Origin: Liquidambar formosana
Taxonomy: Eukaryota > Streptophyta > Magnoliopsida > Saxifragales > Altingiaceae
Length of the DNA: 64,000 bases
Assembly: GCA_039720395.1 (NCBI GenBank)
Contig: CM077820.1
Coordinates: forward strand, 11,167,338 to 11,231,337
Direction: 5' to 3'
Shown: positions 1 to 12,190 of the stretch, piece after piece
Numbering within the stretch: the stretch's first letter is position 1
Layout of the letters: each line of letters opens with the position of its first letter
Program-made: the position numbers and the translations under genes
Notes under the pieces: model-generated
The model's input: only the letters and a program-made list of their open reading frames with translations
Told to the model about the DNA's origin: nothing
Databases searched by the model: none

Positions 1-1
1 C

Positions 2-358
2 GCCCGATCCACTTCCACCACCATGGTGAACCTATCGCAAACTCATGGATTGAAGGCCAGAGAGGCTGCTGCCATGCAAGACTGCGTCAAGTATGTCAGT
101 GACTCGGTTGTTGAGCTTAAAAGATCTCTAGATGAGATGAGTAATCTCAAGGGCTCTGATTTTCAGCTAAGGATAAGTGACTTACAAACTTGGGTTAGTG
201 CTGCATTGACCGACGACGACATGTGCACCGAAGGGTTCGCCGATGACGCCATGAATGGGAACGTGAAGGATGAGGTGAAAGGCCAGATTGTGAACATTGC
301 GCATCTCACTAGCAATGCTTTGGCTTTGATCAATAACTATGCCTCTCTTCATGGTTAA
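2..358 (+). CDS. Pectin methylesterase inhibitor-like protein, 5' part outside window
   Basis: Only the last 118 residues are present. The reading frame is already open at base 2, so the ATG at 23 is internal and not the true start. The protein is very close to the complete copy at 7819-8424: both share the block around TWVSAA, the NIAHLTSNALALINNYAS ending, and the third and fourth conserved cysteines of the PMEI fold (MQDC and DDMC here). Family proteins are secreted four-helix bundles that inhibit pectin methylesterase or, in a related subgroup, invertase; which applies here cannot be told from sequence. It is a tandem paralogue of the downstream gene, in the same orientation about 7.5 kb apart. 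No frameshift or stop is seen in the visible part. Confidence 0.85.
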   Translation, partial: ARSTSTTMVNLSQTHGLKAREAAAMQDCVKYVSDSVVELKRSLDEMSNLKGSDFQLRISDLQTWVSAALTDDDMCTEGFADDAMNGNVKDEVKGQIVNIAHLTSNALALINNYASLHG

Positions 359-589
359 CTTGATCACCTTAAGTGAGATTAGTTACTTATTAGTTAGAAC
401 CTAGAATGATGATGAATTGATGATGTTACAAACTATATGTCATACTTCCATCTTTTGTAATATATACAAATATGTAACGTGAATCTTACTTGTGGCATGC
501 TGGAAGGGTTTTTCTTTTTATTTTCTTTCTCTATACTTTTTTTTTTCCTTATATACCTAAAAAATATATAAGCTTCTATGTACAACGAG

Positions 590-897
590 GGTCTGTTTGG
601 GTATCTAATTTGAAATTATACAATTCAAGAAATTTTATATAATAATGAAGTCACAAATCCATCACTTTAATTTAGAATATTTGAAAAAAACAATAGTCAT
701 CATTAGAGGTGATTTTATATATATAATCAATTCTTAAAAATTATAAAATACCATTATTTTGGATTCCAACTCTTGTTTGTGATGATGATCGTAGCTTCTT
801 AAATTTTTCAATTTAAAGTAATATATTTGTATCTGTAATACCATTTAAAATGTCTTAAATTTTTAAATTTCAAATTAGACTCCCAAAACAGGTCCTA
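590..897. mobile_element. MITE-like element, copy 1
   Basis: The ends form an imperfect inverted repeat: the left begins GGTCTGTTTGGGTATCTAAT and the right is close to its reverse complement, and both run into AATTTGAAATT. A second member with matching ends and interior lies at 4362-4770. It is non-coding. No clear target-site duplication could be read, so the superfamily is open. Confidence 0.5.
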
Positions 898-956
898 TGT
901 TTATTTAGAGAAAAAAAATTACTCTCAACCAAAAAAAGAAAAAGAAAAAAAAGGCG

Positions 957-1945
957 GACGGAATATTAATTAGACCTAGAAATGTCAAGTATATTAATTA
1001 TTTGTACCAGTTGTGTTCACGAGATGATGTATTGTTGATTGTAAGTAAAAGGAAGAGTGATCATCTTTCTATTTCAAAAAATATGGATCCATAAACAAAA
1101 TCAATATATATATATAATCTCCCATCAATTCAAACCCACATTAGCCAGACCAGCGAAGAATGAGTGATCACTTGTCTCAAAGCGATAGGGATCGATGACA
1201 GTCAAAGCTTTAATTTAATTAGTTAATCAATGATTCCATGAACGCCCTCGATCTGTGCTGTGTCGGCTCTTTAAAGTCAACAATCTTATTAGTTATTTAG
1301 TTGTATTGTATTGTATATTTATATTAGTGAAAGTTGTCTGTCTTCGTTAATTGGTGGTTAAAAAAACGTTGAGGGGAACCGAAATAAAAAAAAAAAAAAA
1401 GAAAAAAGGAAAAAAAAAGAAAAGTTGTCTGTCTTTATTTTAAAATTTTTATGGGTATATGTGAAATGAGTACTAGATGATGGTCTCGAGCCTTATCCCT
1501 CTTGAGGATTAGAGGTTAATCAGGCTATCGGCAAAAAATTTCAGATCCTTGCAAGTTAATAGTCATTCTTAATTAATTGGTAATTATTTATTACGAAATT
1601 AGTAATTATTCGTCATGATATGTAATTATTTGTACGTAGTTGCACCAATCGGTAATTCCTCCCTATATGTATAGGTAAGAATTGTATTTATTTATTTATT
1701 TATTTTTTGGGCTAAGGGTTGTTGTATATACTCATTATTGTAGAATCTAAGTAAAACTAAGGTTTCGTTTGCCTAATCACTTACAGTTTCATCAAATTTT
1801 GAGCCATAGTCAAGAGATCATTTGGGGGATTCTGTGGACCAGCAAGTACTCGGATTTTCATAAGACTAGCTTATAGGTCAAATTATTCAAATAAGCCACC
1901 CATGAAACAACTTGCTGCACAAAACATGCACGTGGATGGGCTAAT
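957..1945 (+). repeat. PMEI-flank repeat, unit A
   Basis: This is the first of four diverged copies of one PMEI-adjacent segment; the others are near 2487-3440, 3590-4870 and 8580-9070. Landmarks in order are a block ending in an ACCTCGATCTGTG-type motif, GAAAGTTGTCTGTCTT, GATGATGG, a block containing TTGCCTAATCAC, CATTTGGGGGA, and a tail with CCATGAAACAACTTG. It has no believable ORF. The pattern suggests repeated duplication of the PMEI gene neighbourhood. Confidence 0.6.
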
Positions 1946-2486
1946 TACTTGTTTGTTTGTTTCAATATGGGATAAGGGGAGACTTTTTGAGAAATATAAA
2001 AATTCGGTCAATTTAATCAAATTTAATTTGTCGCTCAGCAAGTTTACATTTCTAGCAAGGCTGTGAGGTTTCGTACCCAAATAAATATATATAACTCAGG
2101 AAAGAACGAAGGCATAAACAGGCATATTTAGGAACTTTTAAAAAGTGCTGAATTAGATTGGATTAAGTTCTCAATTGTTATTTAAAAAAATTGTGTCTAT
2201 ATATGCATTGTTTTTGGAAGAAGGAAAAATGACAAACTGATTAACAGGAAAAAAAAAAAAAAGAATTACTAAACAATGTAAAATCAAAATTGATCAAATT
2301 TAATTGTCTGGTTTCTAGGTTTGCCGAACAGCTTTGAGGGTGAGTTATTTTACTAAAATACAGGGTGAATATTAGTTGTGACAGTAAATATATTTCTTTT
2401 TCCTCTTTCCCTCATTTGATATTTTAAAAAGACAATAAACTTCTACTCTAGGCACAATAATTTTGTTAAGAAAGATCAAAATTGCA

Positions 2487-3440
2487 AACGGGCTATATTA
2501 GACCTCGAAAAATGCTAAGCATATCGAGTATATATTCCAATTGTGTCTATCAGATAATGTTTAAATGGCATAACTATAAATAAGAGAAAAAGCAAGTTTC
2601 ATTCGATCTGTTTCAAAATACGAATGTCACATCAGACAGGTAAACAAAACCGGTCTATATGACCGACACACATATCGTCTCCCATTCTGTCCCAATAAAT
2701 AGATGAGTCACGCATGAGTTCATTTTGTCTCAAAGTGTGATAATAGAGATGACAGTCAAATATTTAGCTAACCGATGCTTCCATGAACACCCTCCATCTG
2801 TGTCATGTTGACTCTGTAACGTCTAGCAATTTTTATTAGATGTATTGTATAATCATATTAGTTAAAGCTGTCTGTCTTTATTTATTTATTTATTAATTTT
2901 GGGTGTATGTGATATCTACTAGATGATGATGGCGTGGAACTCTATATTTGAATTGCTGAAAGTCGTCTTTCTTTTTCTTATTTTATTTTTTTTGGGTATG
3001 TGTGTAATGTGAGTGGAGTACATGACCGTGCTTTGTATATGTTGCAACTTGTGTTCATTAATGTGGAATTCAAGGACAACTATTGTTTCCTTTGTATAAT
3101 CACTTGCATTTCCTCAAATTTTGAACCACGGTGAAGACGGATACTGGGGAAGGAAGTGGACCGGCCATTACTTGGAACACACTTGAAATTTTAAGGCTAG
3201 CTAGCTGATGGGTTAAATATTAGCCTCTGTTTTAGATAAAATGGGACAACTTGCAAGTGCATCTTTGCAGATATGATGAAAGAGATTAGTACAAAAATAA
3301 AAAAAAATAAAGAAAAAGGGGATTAGTACATAGTTCTGATTAAAAAAAGAAAAAAACGAGTGCGTCTCTCAATTGAATACAAAGGGATCATGTAAAGACA
3401 AAACATAAGCCACCGATGAAACAACTTACCACATATGGCT
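2487..3440 (+). repeat. PMEI-flank repeat, unit B
   Basis: Second copy of the segment described at 957-1945, in the same order: TATTAGACCTCG, TTCCATGAACACCCTCC, GCTGTCTGTCTT, GATGATGATGG, CCTTTGTATAATCACTTGC and CGATGAAACAACTT. No PMEI coding sequence is left between units A and B. Confidence 0.6.
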
Positions 3441-3589
3441 CAGATCGCATGTAAAATATTTGGCATTTTTCCTCCCAAAGTTAAAAAGTAAAATAAAATA
3501 AAATTTGACATGCTTTTAATAATTAGTCATCTGTTAAATGTTAAATTATGTATGTACAAATGCACAAATAATTGGGTCCGCTTTGAATT

Positions 3590-4870
3590 AGACACAACTT
3601 ATTTAGACTCATTAGCAATATGATCCACGCACAGAGTTTGCTTCTCTCAAACTATCTAGAGAGATGACACTCATCTTTCATTAATCAGCGCCCCTATAAT
3701 CCTTGATTAATACCTCCAACCCTTTCTTCGTAGTTGTTAATTTCTATTTTTTTTCTTGGATATTAATAGGTTCCAAAATACTTATATAGGCATCTAACTA
3801 ATTCGCTATCGCTAAGCACATATAATCCTCTTACCCCACGTAGGTACATATACATATCAAGTAATTAATTATAGATTTACTGCATAAAATTCATGAGATG
3901 ATCTTAAAAGAAAGGTGACGATAACTAAAACTAAAACCTTTTTTCTTTGGGGATACATTGGGTCACCCTGTCGTGATATTGATTAATTTCTTAGTTGTCA
4001 GCTTTAAGAATACGTTTGACCCCAAAAAAGAAAAAAAAAAAAAAAATGAGAACAGATAACTAAAACTAAAACCATTTTACTTGGAACAATGGCTCAAGGA
4101 CACTCAGTCGAACCCTCGTGGTTGATGATGGTGTACGTGAAGCTTGTTTTGTATATGTTGCAAGTTGTATATATCACTGTAAAGTTTGACCAAAACTATT
4201 GCTTACTTTGTATAATCACCAACATTTGTCTCAAATTTCGAGCTATGTTTAAGACATCATTTGGGGGAGTTAGACCAGCAAGTACTTCCAATTTCATAAG
4301 ACTGATAGGACAAATATTCACGTGTACCAAGAAAATAGGACAACTTACAAGTGCATATTGTAAGGGTCAGTTTGGTTACTACTCAAAACTAAACAATTCG
4401 ACAAATTTTCCATAGTATTAAAAACATAAATTTATCGTCTTAAATTTGAATATTTTAAAAAATTGACTCTATAATTGGAGTTATAACATTAATTCTTAGA
4501 AATTTATAAAACACCATTTGGAGTTTCTAGTCTTATTTGTTGTGGTGATCATCATTATCTTCAGTACGATGGATTTATATTTTTTTGCTCTGAGGCCTAG
4601 TATATCCTTAAAACTTTCAACCAAAGAACTAATCACTATCATGGAAAGAGGGCAAAATGATAGTTTTTTCCAAAGTACTGAAACTCGAACTCGATGAATT
4701 TATGTTTTCAATACTACATAAAATTTGTTAAATTATTTAATTTCAAATTAGACACACAAACAAGCTCTAAATGAATAGAGAAGTTTAGGTAAAGACAAAA
4801 CATAAACCACCAATGAAACAACGTACTAGCCACATACAAAACACGTAGGTGGGCTCATTGTGGTTTCTTG
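3590..4870 (+). repeat. PMEI-flank repeat, unit C, with an inserted MITE
   Basis: Third copy of the flank segment. It keeps GATGATGGTGTACGTG, TATATGTTGCAAGTTG, CATTTGGGGGAGT and CAATGAAACAACG. The second MITE copy (4362-4770) splits the conserved tail from the rest, so the insertion came after this unit formed. Confidence 0.55.
4362..4770. mobile_element. MITE-like element, copy 2
   Basis: It matches the element at 590-897 in both ends (TCAGTTTGGTTAC on the left, AATTTCAAATTAGACAC on the right) and in the interior motif GTGATCATCAT. Non-coding. Confidence 0.45.
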
Positions 4871-5209
4871 TATAGCTGCTTCTATGGATATGAAAATGGC
4901 TAAAAAAGGGCTTCACTTGGATAGGTATTGTTAAGCACATGGCCTAGGATGCATGGCAGCCTCCATTTACACTCGAGAGATGAGAAAGTTCGTCATGAAT
5001 CTTGTTCAGACAAAAAATTTGAGGAAAAGAACAGGAAAACAGCCTGCAAAAGGATGAAGTTGATTTTCCGAGAGGATCTAGAAAGAGGATTGCTGCGCTG
5101 GCAGCTGTGTCATGATTTATTTAGAGGTAATATGTACGTGAAGATCCTACTTATCCCCCCCAAAAAAAAATAAAAAAATAAAAATAAAAGAATAAGAAGA
5201 AGCTGTGAA

Positions 5210-7690
5210 GATCCCAACTTGGAATCAATTGCAACTTGTACTTCTATTTAAGTAAATGATTGATGGTTTAAGTGGTTAATGATGCCTATGATATGCTCGT
5301 ATCTATTTGGATTAGGGATCTCTTCAATAACTAAACTGTTCAGTTAAATCTAAATCATTGATATTTGGTGGGTCCTATATGAATTAGTGGACTACGCATG
5401 ATATGAATCATTCCTATCTCTTTGAGAACACGTGCATCGGCCGTACCTGTAATTAATTTAGATTTATTGCACTATTGATCATCCCTATCTCTTTGAGAAC
5501 ACGTTTCTTTGAATTGTTATCATCCGCCTATCTCTTTGAGAATACGCTTCCTCTTTGAGAACACGTTTCCTTTCACCAACTTGGGTTGCCATTTGAGTCG
5601 CCATCTTGGAGCCACATGAATTCTAGCCTCTTAACGCACACCAACAAGGCAGCAATCAACAACTTGTTTCCGAGGTTCCATTTTTGACACAAATACGAAA
5701 GGAACAGGGTTCTCAAGTCATATGTAAAATTGGGTTTTGGTGAAAATATGGATATGAATTCACGCCAAGTCAAGGTGGGTGGTAATGTACTTAAAATAAT
5801 AATAATAATAAATAATCGCAATTGAACAAGAAAAAAATGAAATTTAAAAATTAAAATTAAAAAAAAAAAAAATTCAATCTAATGAGATAACATCAATCGC
5901 AGCTGATGTAAGTATGGAACCATAAGCAACTAAGTTCACAGCCATCGGTTGTTTTCTGGTCCAATCACAAGCCTAGCTCGCAAGTCTAGATGAAGGACCA
6001 ACTGGGAGTACCAACTTGGCCATGGGTTGCTATCTTTGGCTTTTTAAACCCCATGCAACGCACATGCATTGCAGCTAAATCACTTTACCTGTAATTCAGA
6101 TCCATTGCACTGTTGATCCCACCACCTTTCTTTTCACTGTTTATGATTCCCATCTCTTTAAGAACATGTTTCCTTTCACCCACTTGAGTTCCACCATTTG
6201 AGTAGCATCTTGGGGCTACATGAATTATTCTCTAAGGTACACTAACAACTTGTTGGAGATTTTTTTCTTGGGTTCATCAAAAAAAATATCTTCAGTTAGC
6301 AAATGGATCCCAAGTCTTTACAATACAAAGAGATTTGTTTAAGGCGCCGTTAATGAATGTTTTAAAAGTATTTTTCACACGAGTCTGAAGGAACCCTATA
6401 GGTTTAAATTAGGATTTCACACAAGTACGAAGGAATCCTGTGGGTTCTCGAGTCATATGTAAAATCTAGGAGGTATTGACCTACTGAGCAATGCTATATA
6501 TTAGCTACTTAGAGCTCAGGGGGAATTTAGTTGGAAAAAAAAAGTTCATTGAATAGAGAACTGATTTAGGTTTAGGGGGGAAATGGCAAGTCATTTATTT
6601 GACCAGTGGTTCTCAAAACACTATAATAGAAGAATAGCACATCTACATCAAAAATAGTAACCACCAACTTACCTGATATGGTGTCATTAAATTTCAACTT
6701 GTAAGACAAAACACATCTTTCATGTAAGTTAAAGCTCATGAATCGTCCTACAAATTATCAATAACCACTAAAATTAGCACGCCATTTAAGAAGAGGTTCA
6801 AACTTCTTTATTTTATTTTTTTGGGGGTCACATCTTGCACGGCTTTATCAACAACAGTGAGCACAGGATTGTCCTAGAAATTATTGATACCAACTTTATC
6901 ATAGATCAGGAACAGATATTTTCATATGTTTTGGGACCCCCTGAATTGTCCTAGATATTATTGGTAACCACAAAAATTGGCAAATCATTTGAGCACTGGT
7001 TCTCAAGTTAATTTTGTGTAATATAGACACTGCTAGCTCTATCAAAAATAGCGACCACTTGTAGCTAGCCTCATTAAAAATAGGAAATTTTGGTCGAAAC
7101 CCCTATGCATAAGACTCCTTTTACAATAAAACCCAAAACAAAATAAGTTTTGTGAAACCCCTTTTTGACTAAAAAACCCCTAATCATTATTTTAACTTCA
7201 AGACAAACATATCTTTCATCTATTCTTAGCCCCTGGTGAGTTGTCCTATTAAATGTTGATTAACTTCTAAAACTTGCATGTCATTCCAGCTATGGTTCTC
7301 AATTGTTTTTTTCTTTTTCCCCTTTCAAATACAGCAGTGCTCTATCGAAATTAGCAAGCACCCACTTGCCCTCAATTTAGATTTATAGCTCCATTTCAAC
7401 TTTAGGACAATTTGAACTTTAGGACAAGAAGATACCATATATGTCGGATGTAAAGCGCGCGTGAATAATGTATCTCATGTCTAAGTTGGAATTCCTATAG
7501 CTAGAGACATCCATCTTCATCCCATTAGCCCACTAAGCTATCTTGCCGATAGCAAAAATAAAAAACATGACAGCAAAAATAAACAAAATGAGGACAAAAC
7601 CACGTCTCAAAAATAGTGGCCACTCCCTAGCCTCATTTGAAAGATCTTTTTAAACTCGAGGAGAAAAATCACATCTTTTATCCACTCTGG
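5210..7690. other. Intergenic region with diverged short repeats
   Basis: No gene is seen. A block around 5400-5650 repeats the phrase CTCTTTGAGAACACGT several times, and the whole block recurs in diverged form at about 6090-6250 (ACCTGTAATTCAGATCCATT, then CTCTTTAAGAACATGT and CATCTTGGGGCTACATGAAT). The remainder is AT-rich sequence; 7700-7800 leads into the PMEI promoter. Confidence 0.55.
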
Positions 7691-7752
7691 CCGACATGAT
7701 TCATCCTTCTAACTACTGCAAAATGATCAATCTGAGGTTTTTTTTTTCCCCC

Positions 7753-7759
7753 TATAAAT
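7753..7759 (+). promoter_or_regulatory. TATA box of the complete PMEI gene
   Basis: TATAAAT preceded by CCCCC lies 66 bp upstream of the chosen ATG at 7819. That fits a plant TATA box followed by a short CT/GA-rich leader (an AGAGAGAGAGAG run abuts the start codon). Confidence 0.6.
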
Positions 7760-7818
7760 TGGAAACCTTCCCTCCCACTTCCATCACTCCAATAGCTTCA
7801 CAATCAAGAGAGAGAGAG

Positions 7819-8424
7819 ATGGAAGGCTCATGTTCTAACAACTTTTTTATAGCTCTTCTCATTCTACTTGCCCTCAGTTCCCGCATAAAATCAAGCTCGG
7901 CCGCAGCACACACTGCTGCAAGCACAAGCACCGAGTTTATAAGATCATCCTGCAGTGCTACAACTTATCCGAAACTTTGCATTAGGTCCCTATCTACCCA
8001 TGCAAGCGTTATCCAAAACAATCCCAAGCTTCTAGCCAGCACTGCCCTCTCTGTGACCCTTTCAACAGCTCGATCCACTTCAACCATGATGCTTAAGCTA
8101 TCGCAAAGTCATGGATTGAAGCCTAAAGAGGTCGCTGCCATGCATGATTGTGTCGAGGAGATTAGTGACTCAGTAGACGAGCTTCAAAGATCTCTAGGTG
8201 AGATGAATAATTTCGAAGGCTCTAATTTTCAGCTCATGATAAATGACATACAAACTTGGGTTAGTGCTGCAATGACCGATGAGGACACGTGCGCTGACGA
8301 GTTCACTGGTAATGCCATGAATGGGAATGTGAAGAACGTGGTGAGAGGACGGATTGTGAACATTGCCCATTTGACTAGCAATGCTTTGGCTTTGATCAAT
8401 AACTATGCTTCTCTTCTTAGTTAG
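7819..8424 (+). CDS. Pectin methylesterase inhibitor / invertase inhibitor-like protein
   Basis: A single-exon gene for 201 residues. I chose the ATG at 7819, not the in-frame one at 7696, because it follows the TATA box and opens directly into a signal peptide (hydrophobic core FFIALLILLAL at about residues 9-19). The mature part shows the PMEI plan: Cys45 and Cys54 separated by eight residues form the N-terminal hairpin, and Cys111 and Cys158 would form the second disulphide. The ending NIAHLTSNALALINNY is typical of plant inhibitor-like proteins. Known relatives act in the apoplast on pectin methylesterase, or on invertase in a sister group; the target cannot be decided here. The length is normal and the frame intact. 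It is a tandem paralogue of the partial gene at 2-358. Confidence 0.9.
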   Translation: MEGSCSNNFFIALLILLALSSRIKSSSAAAHTAASTSTEFIRSSCSATTYPKLCIRSLSTHASVIQNNPKLLASTALSVTLSTARSTSTMMLKLSQSHGLKPKEVAAMHDCVEEISDSVDELQRSLGEMNNFEGSNFQLMINDIQTWVSAAMTDEDTCADEFTGNAMNGNVKNVVRGRIVNIAHLTSNALALINNYASLLS

Positions 8425-8579
8425 AATGACGAATATTTAGGATTAGGAAACTCGATCTACTTCTATCCTATGTGGTTATGTAGTAAGAATCTTAAATTGT
8501 GGCAGTAAACTTTTTTTTTGGGGGGGTTGCTCAGATAATAAGTCGTCCAAAAAAAAAAAAATTAAAACTCTAGAAACTA

Positions 8580-9070
8580 GTAGGCACACAAAGTCTATTT
8601 AGAAAGAAATCGAAGATGGGCAATTCAGGACCCATATCAGCTAGATGAACTGCAGATGAGTTCGCTTCTCTCAATGAGAGGGATGATACTCCCATCTTTT
8701 GTTGAATCAATGCCCTACAGTCCTTGAAGAACACCACCGATCTGTGTCATGTGGGATTATTACGAGGTTAACAATCTTATTTGTTGTATTCTATATTTGT
8801 ATTAGTGAAAGTTGTCTGTCTTTGTTTCTGATTTTTTGGGTATATGTGGAATGTGTAGTAGTTTATGCCTTATGGTGTGAAACTTATTTTATATATATCG
8901 CAAGTTGTATATATTATTGTAGAATTAGGCAGAGCTATTGTTTCCTTTGTATAATCTCTTACATTTTCCTCAAATTTGGAGCCATAACTAAGACATCGTT
9001 TGGGGTAGTGTATACCAGCAAAAGAGTGGACTTGACCAGATCCACTTCCCAAAGTATCCAAACAAATAAG
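8580..9070 (+). repeat. PMEI-flank repeat, unit D
   Basis: Fourth copy of the flank segment, directly 3' of the complete PMEI gene. It has AACACCACCGATCTGTGTCA, GAAAGTTGTCTGTCTTTG, TATATCGCAAGTTG, CTTTGTATAATC and GACATCGTTTGGGG. Its position behind an intact PMEI gene shows that the segment is natural 3' flank of that gene. Confidence 0.6.
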
Positions 9071-9359
9071 GGAAATAATATTTCTAGAAAGATATAAATA
9101 AAATTAATGCTAGAATCACCCTAAGCTCCAATCAAAAAAAAAAAAACCCTTCATATGAATTTCAATCATCCTATGTGAACGTTCAAACCTTCTTCAAGTA
9201 TTTCACAGGAAAAAATGCTATATATGTCAAACTGAGCTGAGCTTTCGTACATAATATTCTAAAAAATACGCAAGTATTTCACACGAACTTAATGGGAAAC
9301 CTAACAAACTGTCAAGCAAAACCATTACCATTTCACCTTCCATTTTCACAGAGTAATTT

Positions 9360-9632
9360 TGAACTACATCCATATGGTCGAATTTACTATTTTCATATCA
9401 ATGTCTGTCCTTTCATGCTTGCACACGTGGCAGCTAGAGGGATATGGGGAGGGGGGGATGCCATGGCAACATCATTAACTAAATTATGAGTGATTGATTG
9501 AACTACATTTATATGGTCAAATTTACTATTTTCATATCCACGTCTACCCTTTCATATATGCTCGCACACCTAGCAGCTGGGGGGGATGCCATAGCAAAGT
9601 CATTAACTAAATTATGAATGACTGATTGGAGA
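9360..9632 (+). repeat. Tandem duplication, two units of about 135 bp
   Basis: 9360-9493 and 9501-9632 share GAACTACAT, ATATGGTC, AATTTACTATTTTCATATC, GGGGGGGATGCCAT and CATTAACTAAATTATGA. It is non-coding. Confidence 0.75.
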
Positions 9633-9809
9633 TAAGAAAATGATCCTTTTGATCTCTGTTTATGAATGATTAGATTCAAGATTGAAAAACAATGATCACG
9701 TTTGAAATCGTATTCCTTCTTCTCTCATCGCCTTGATCTACCGACTGCATCATAGGATCTAAGATCTCTCACTAATTTGGGTAACACATAACGAATCCTA
9801 TGAGCAGAA

Positions 9810-10850
9810 AAAGGGAGGTCCAAAGCTATATATAGTGAAGTTACAGTGAATAAACGAATGATCCAGAGTGTCTTCCTCACACTTACACAAGATATACCCA
9901 CTAAGCATATACCAATCTCTACTCACCAAATTATCTACCATGAGACATTTATGTAGTAGTTTTACACATGCACGCAGACATAGAGTTAAGAAAACTACAA
10001 TTTAAAAGAAAAAGAGAAAATAAATAATAAAAATCCCACTTCTGAAGGTGCATAGGAAAACAAACCTCTTTGCAGGAAAAATCTATGCTTCAATAACCTC
10101 AAGAAAAATCTAAGAGAGAGAACAAAAAAGAAAAGGCAAACCTAAAAGACACCCTTAGCAATAAATTTCCATACCGAGGAGTCATCCCCTCTCTATACAA
10201 AGTGTATAGAGTAGCTACACACAAAAAAAAAAAGAGAAAAAAAGAAAAAAAAGAAACACCTTCTAATTCCCAATCTGGAAATCTTTCAACGAAGACCCAA
10301 CTCCTATATGTACATAACTTCCTCTGATCACACAACATAAATCACTCATCCACATGCCTTTATTAGGAGCAATAGCATACAACTCCAGAAAAATGACCAT
10401 GAGAGGAACATCATCACAGCCAAGTGTTCATCCAAAACCTCACCCTCTTTCCATCTCCCACCTTGAAAGCCACTCCTTTTGTGAAATCATCAAAACCGCC
10501 CAAAATAGCCTTCCAATAACCCTCCCCATCTCTCACCTCTATAGTCTGCCAATCTCTATTCTCACAGTGACAACCATACTTCTATGCAACAACTCTCCTC
10601 CACAAACTCTCATTTCTCCAACACAAACCTCCAAATCCATTTGTCATATAAAACACAACTCAATATGTCAAGAGGCCTTATCCTCGACTCACCCAACTCG
10701 TCCTCTTGCAGTCAACCTGCACCTGTTATGGATTTTGCTCTGCCAATTTGTCGTTCCTCTCATGTTCTTACCCAATCTCGGCATGGTGCTTTGCTTTCAA
10801 CCTTTGGAGACGAGGGAGCTTGGCTAAGCAGGTTAAAGGCCGGAAGAGCA
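9810..10850 (-). mobile_element. Degenerate L1-type LINE, ORF2 C-terminal region
   Basis: Read on the minus strand from 10850 down, broken frames give GKWIWRFVLE-like, then LWRRVV, then FKVGDGKRVRFWMNTWLCDD (the usual segment after reverse transcriptase), then a poorly preserved linker, then ILCKCEEDTLDHSFIHC, which matches the zf-RVT zinc-ribbon pattern. There are several stops and frameshifts and no intact ORF. The + strand ORFs of 90-157 codons in this interval are antisense shadows. Confidence 0.7.
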
Positions 10851-10859
10851 AGGGGAGTG

Positions 10860-11600
10860 GGAAAGGACATACGAGTACGCGAAGGAATCATCTAAATGGA
10901 ATTTTATACAAGAGTGCATACTTTGTTGGTTCAATCAGTCATACGAAATTGAACATTGTACTATTTTACAAAAACTAGATTTCAAATACTAGTCATTCTA
11001 TATATGAAGACTGATTTTAATTATTATTTTTTTTATTTTTAAAAATGTGAACAAGATGATATTCAGAGAAAACACCAAGGCAAAGCATGAAGTATGGTTT
11101 GTATGAACAGGGGAACTTTACACCTCCACAAGTCCATGAAAAGGTTAACCATCAGATAGGCAATCTAGAGTCTAGACAGCCACATCTTCCCTCAAACGTG
11201 ACATAAAATTGGAGTATGTCCAATTAAGAGCTCAACAAAGGAAACTTGAAATATTTTTTGTCCTAAAAGGGGCTACCCAGAAATTTTATTTATTATTTTT
11301 TTTTTCTGAAATAAACAAATACACTTAAAATCCCTTATAATATTATCTGTAACTACAGGACCAATGAACATCACAACATCTGAAACTTGCATTTTGGAAT
11401 GGATCGTGCACGGTTGTGCATCTCAGAAAGTCATAAACCAAAGACAACCATAGTAAAGGGATCAACCAATCTGTCTTGAATTTGAAATTTCTGATGCACA
11501 AAAAGTAACTTTAACAAAAATAAAATAAAATAAAAATTTTATAAAAAAAGGAAGGAAAAGAAATTGTTCTTTTACCCGTCAACATGGGGATTAATTTTGA
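10860..11600. other. Non-coding stretch
   Basis: AT-rich sequence with poly-A/T runs lies between the LINE remnant and the 3' exons at 11616. It would contain the 3' UTR of that minus-strand gene. Nothing else is recognised. Confidence 0.5.
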
Positions 11601-11615
11601 AGTAACAAGATGTCA

Positions 11616-11880
11616 TCAAGAAGCTCTCTTAGGAGGAGACATGTTACATATAAGAGAAATTATCGTACTAATTGTAAATATCTGTAACAGAAATCCTGCA
11701 AACATTGAAGAGGAGATTAAAATTGCTACTGGAATATATATATATATATATATATATATAGATATATAGATGGCACCACATATGTAAATAACATAAGGTT
11801 TGAAACTCACCAAGTAGGACACCACCAATCTCAAGAAGTTCAAACTTCTTTGTTTCCAAGCCACTCAAATCACGGATAAC
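11616..11880 (-). CDS. Two 3'-terminal exons of a small membrane-protein gene (probably the gene starting at 46509)
   Basis: Exon 11811-11880 (70 bp) is bounded by TTGTAG on its 5' side and GTGAGT on its 3' side. It encodes 23 residues containing LETKKFELLEIGGVLL. A 115-bp intron with a (TA)n tract follows, then exon 11616-11695 behind TTTGCAG, encoding FLLQIFTISTIISLICNM and the tail SPPKRAS, then TGA. Phases fit exactly (one base plus two make Gly), and the last exon forms one hydrophobic helix. No start codon or 5' exons are nearby. The exons fit, in strand and phase, as the continuation of exons 1-4 at 43246-46509, which lack an ending of this kind; that would make the intervening 31 kb an intron. 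They could instead be the orphaned 3' end of a paralogue. Confidence 0.6.
11735..11768. repeat. (TA)n microsatellite inside the last intron
   Basis: A pure TA run sits within the 115-bp intron between the two 3' exons and may vary in length between individuals. Confidence 0.85.
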
Positions 11881-12190
11881 CTACAATCCACGCAACAATC
11901 AGGAAATCTGTTAGCAAATTTTCAAATCCAGTAACTACGTTATACAGATAAAATTAATATGCACATCAGCATAGAACCCGTCCAGGTCTCACCGTTGAAT
12001 CTCTAAGTGAGCAGCCCAGGTCTCACCATTCAATCTCCAAGTTAAAAGTAAACATATTTTCATCTTCTAGAAAAAATTTCATGCTGTCACTTTTTTTTCT
12101 CATAGCAGATCTCCTAGGGCAAAGTGGCCACAGATCTGGCAACATTGAATCTGCAGAAGGAGTTGCTGAGGGGGAGGGGATAGTAAGAAG

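Noticed and set aside
4089..4415. 108-codon + ORF
   Set aside because: Falls in PMEI-flank repeat unit C and has no counterpart frame in units A, B or D.
4928..5173. 81-codon + ORF
   Set aside because: No domain, ends in a poly-A run, no promoter signs.
10354..10978. Three overlapping + strand ORFs (90-157 codons)
   Set aside because: Antisense to LINE segments that read sensibly on the minus strand.
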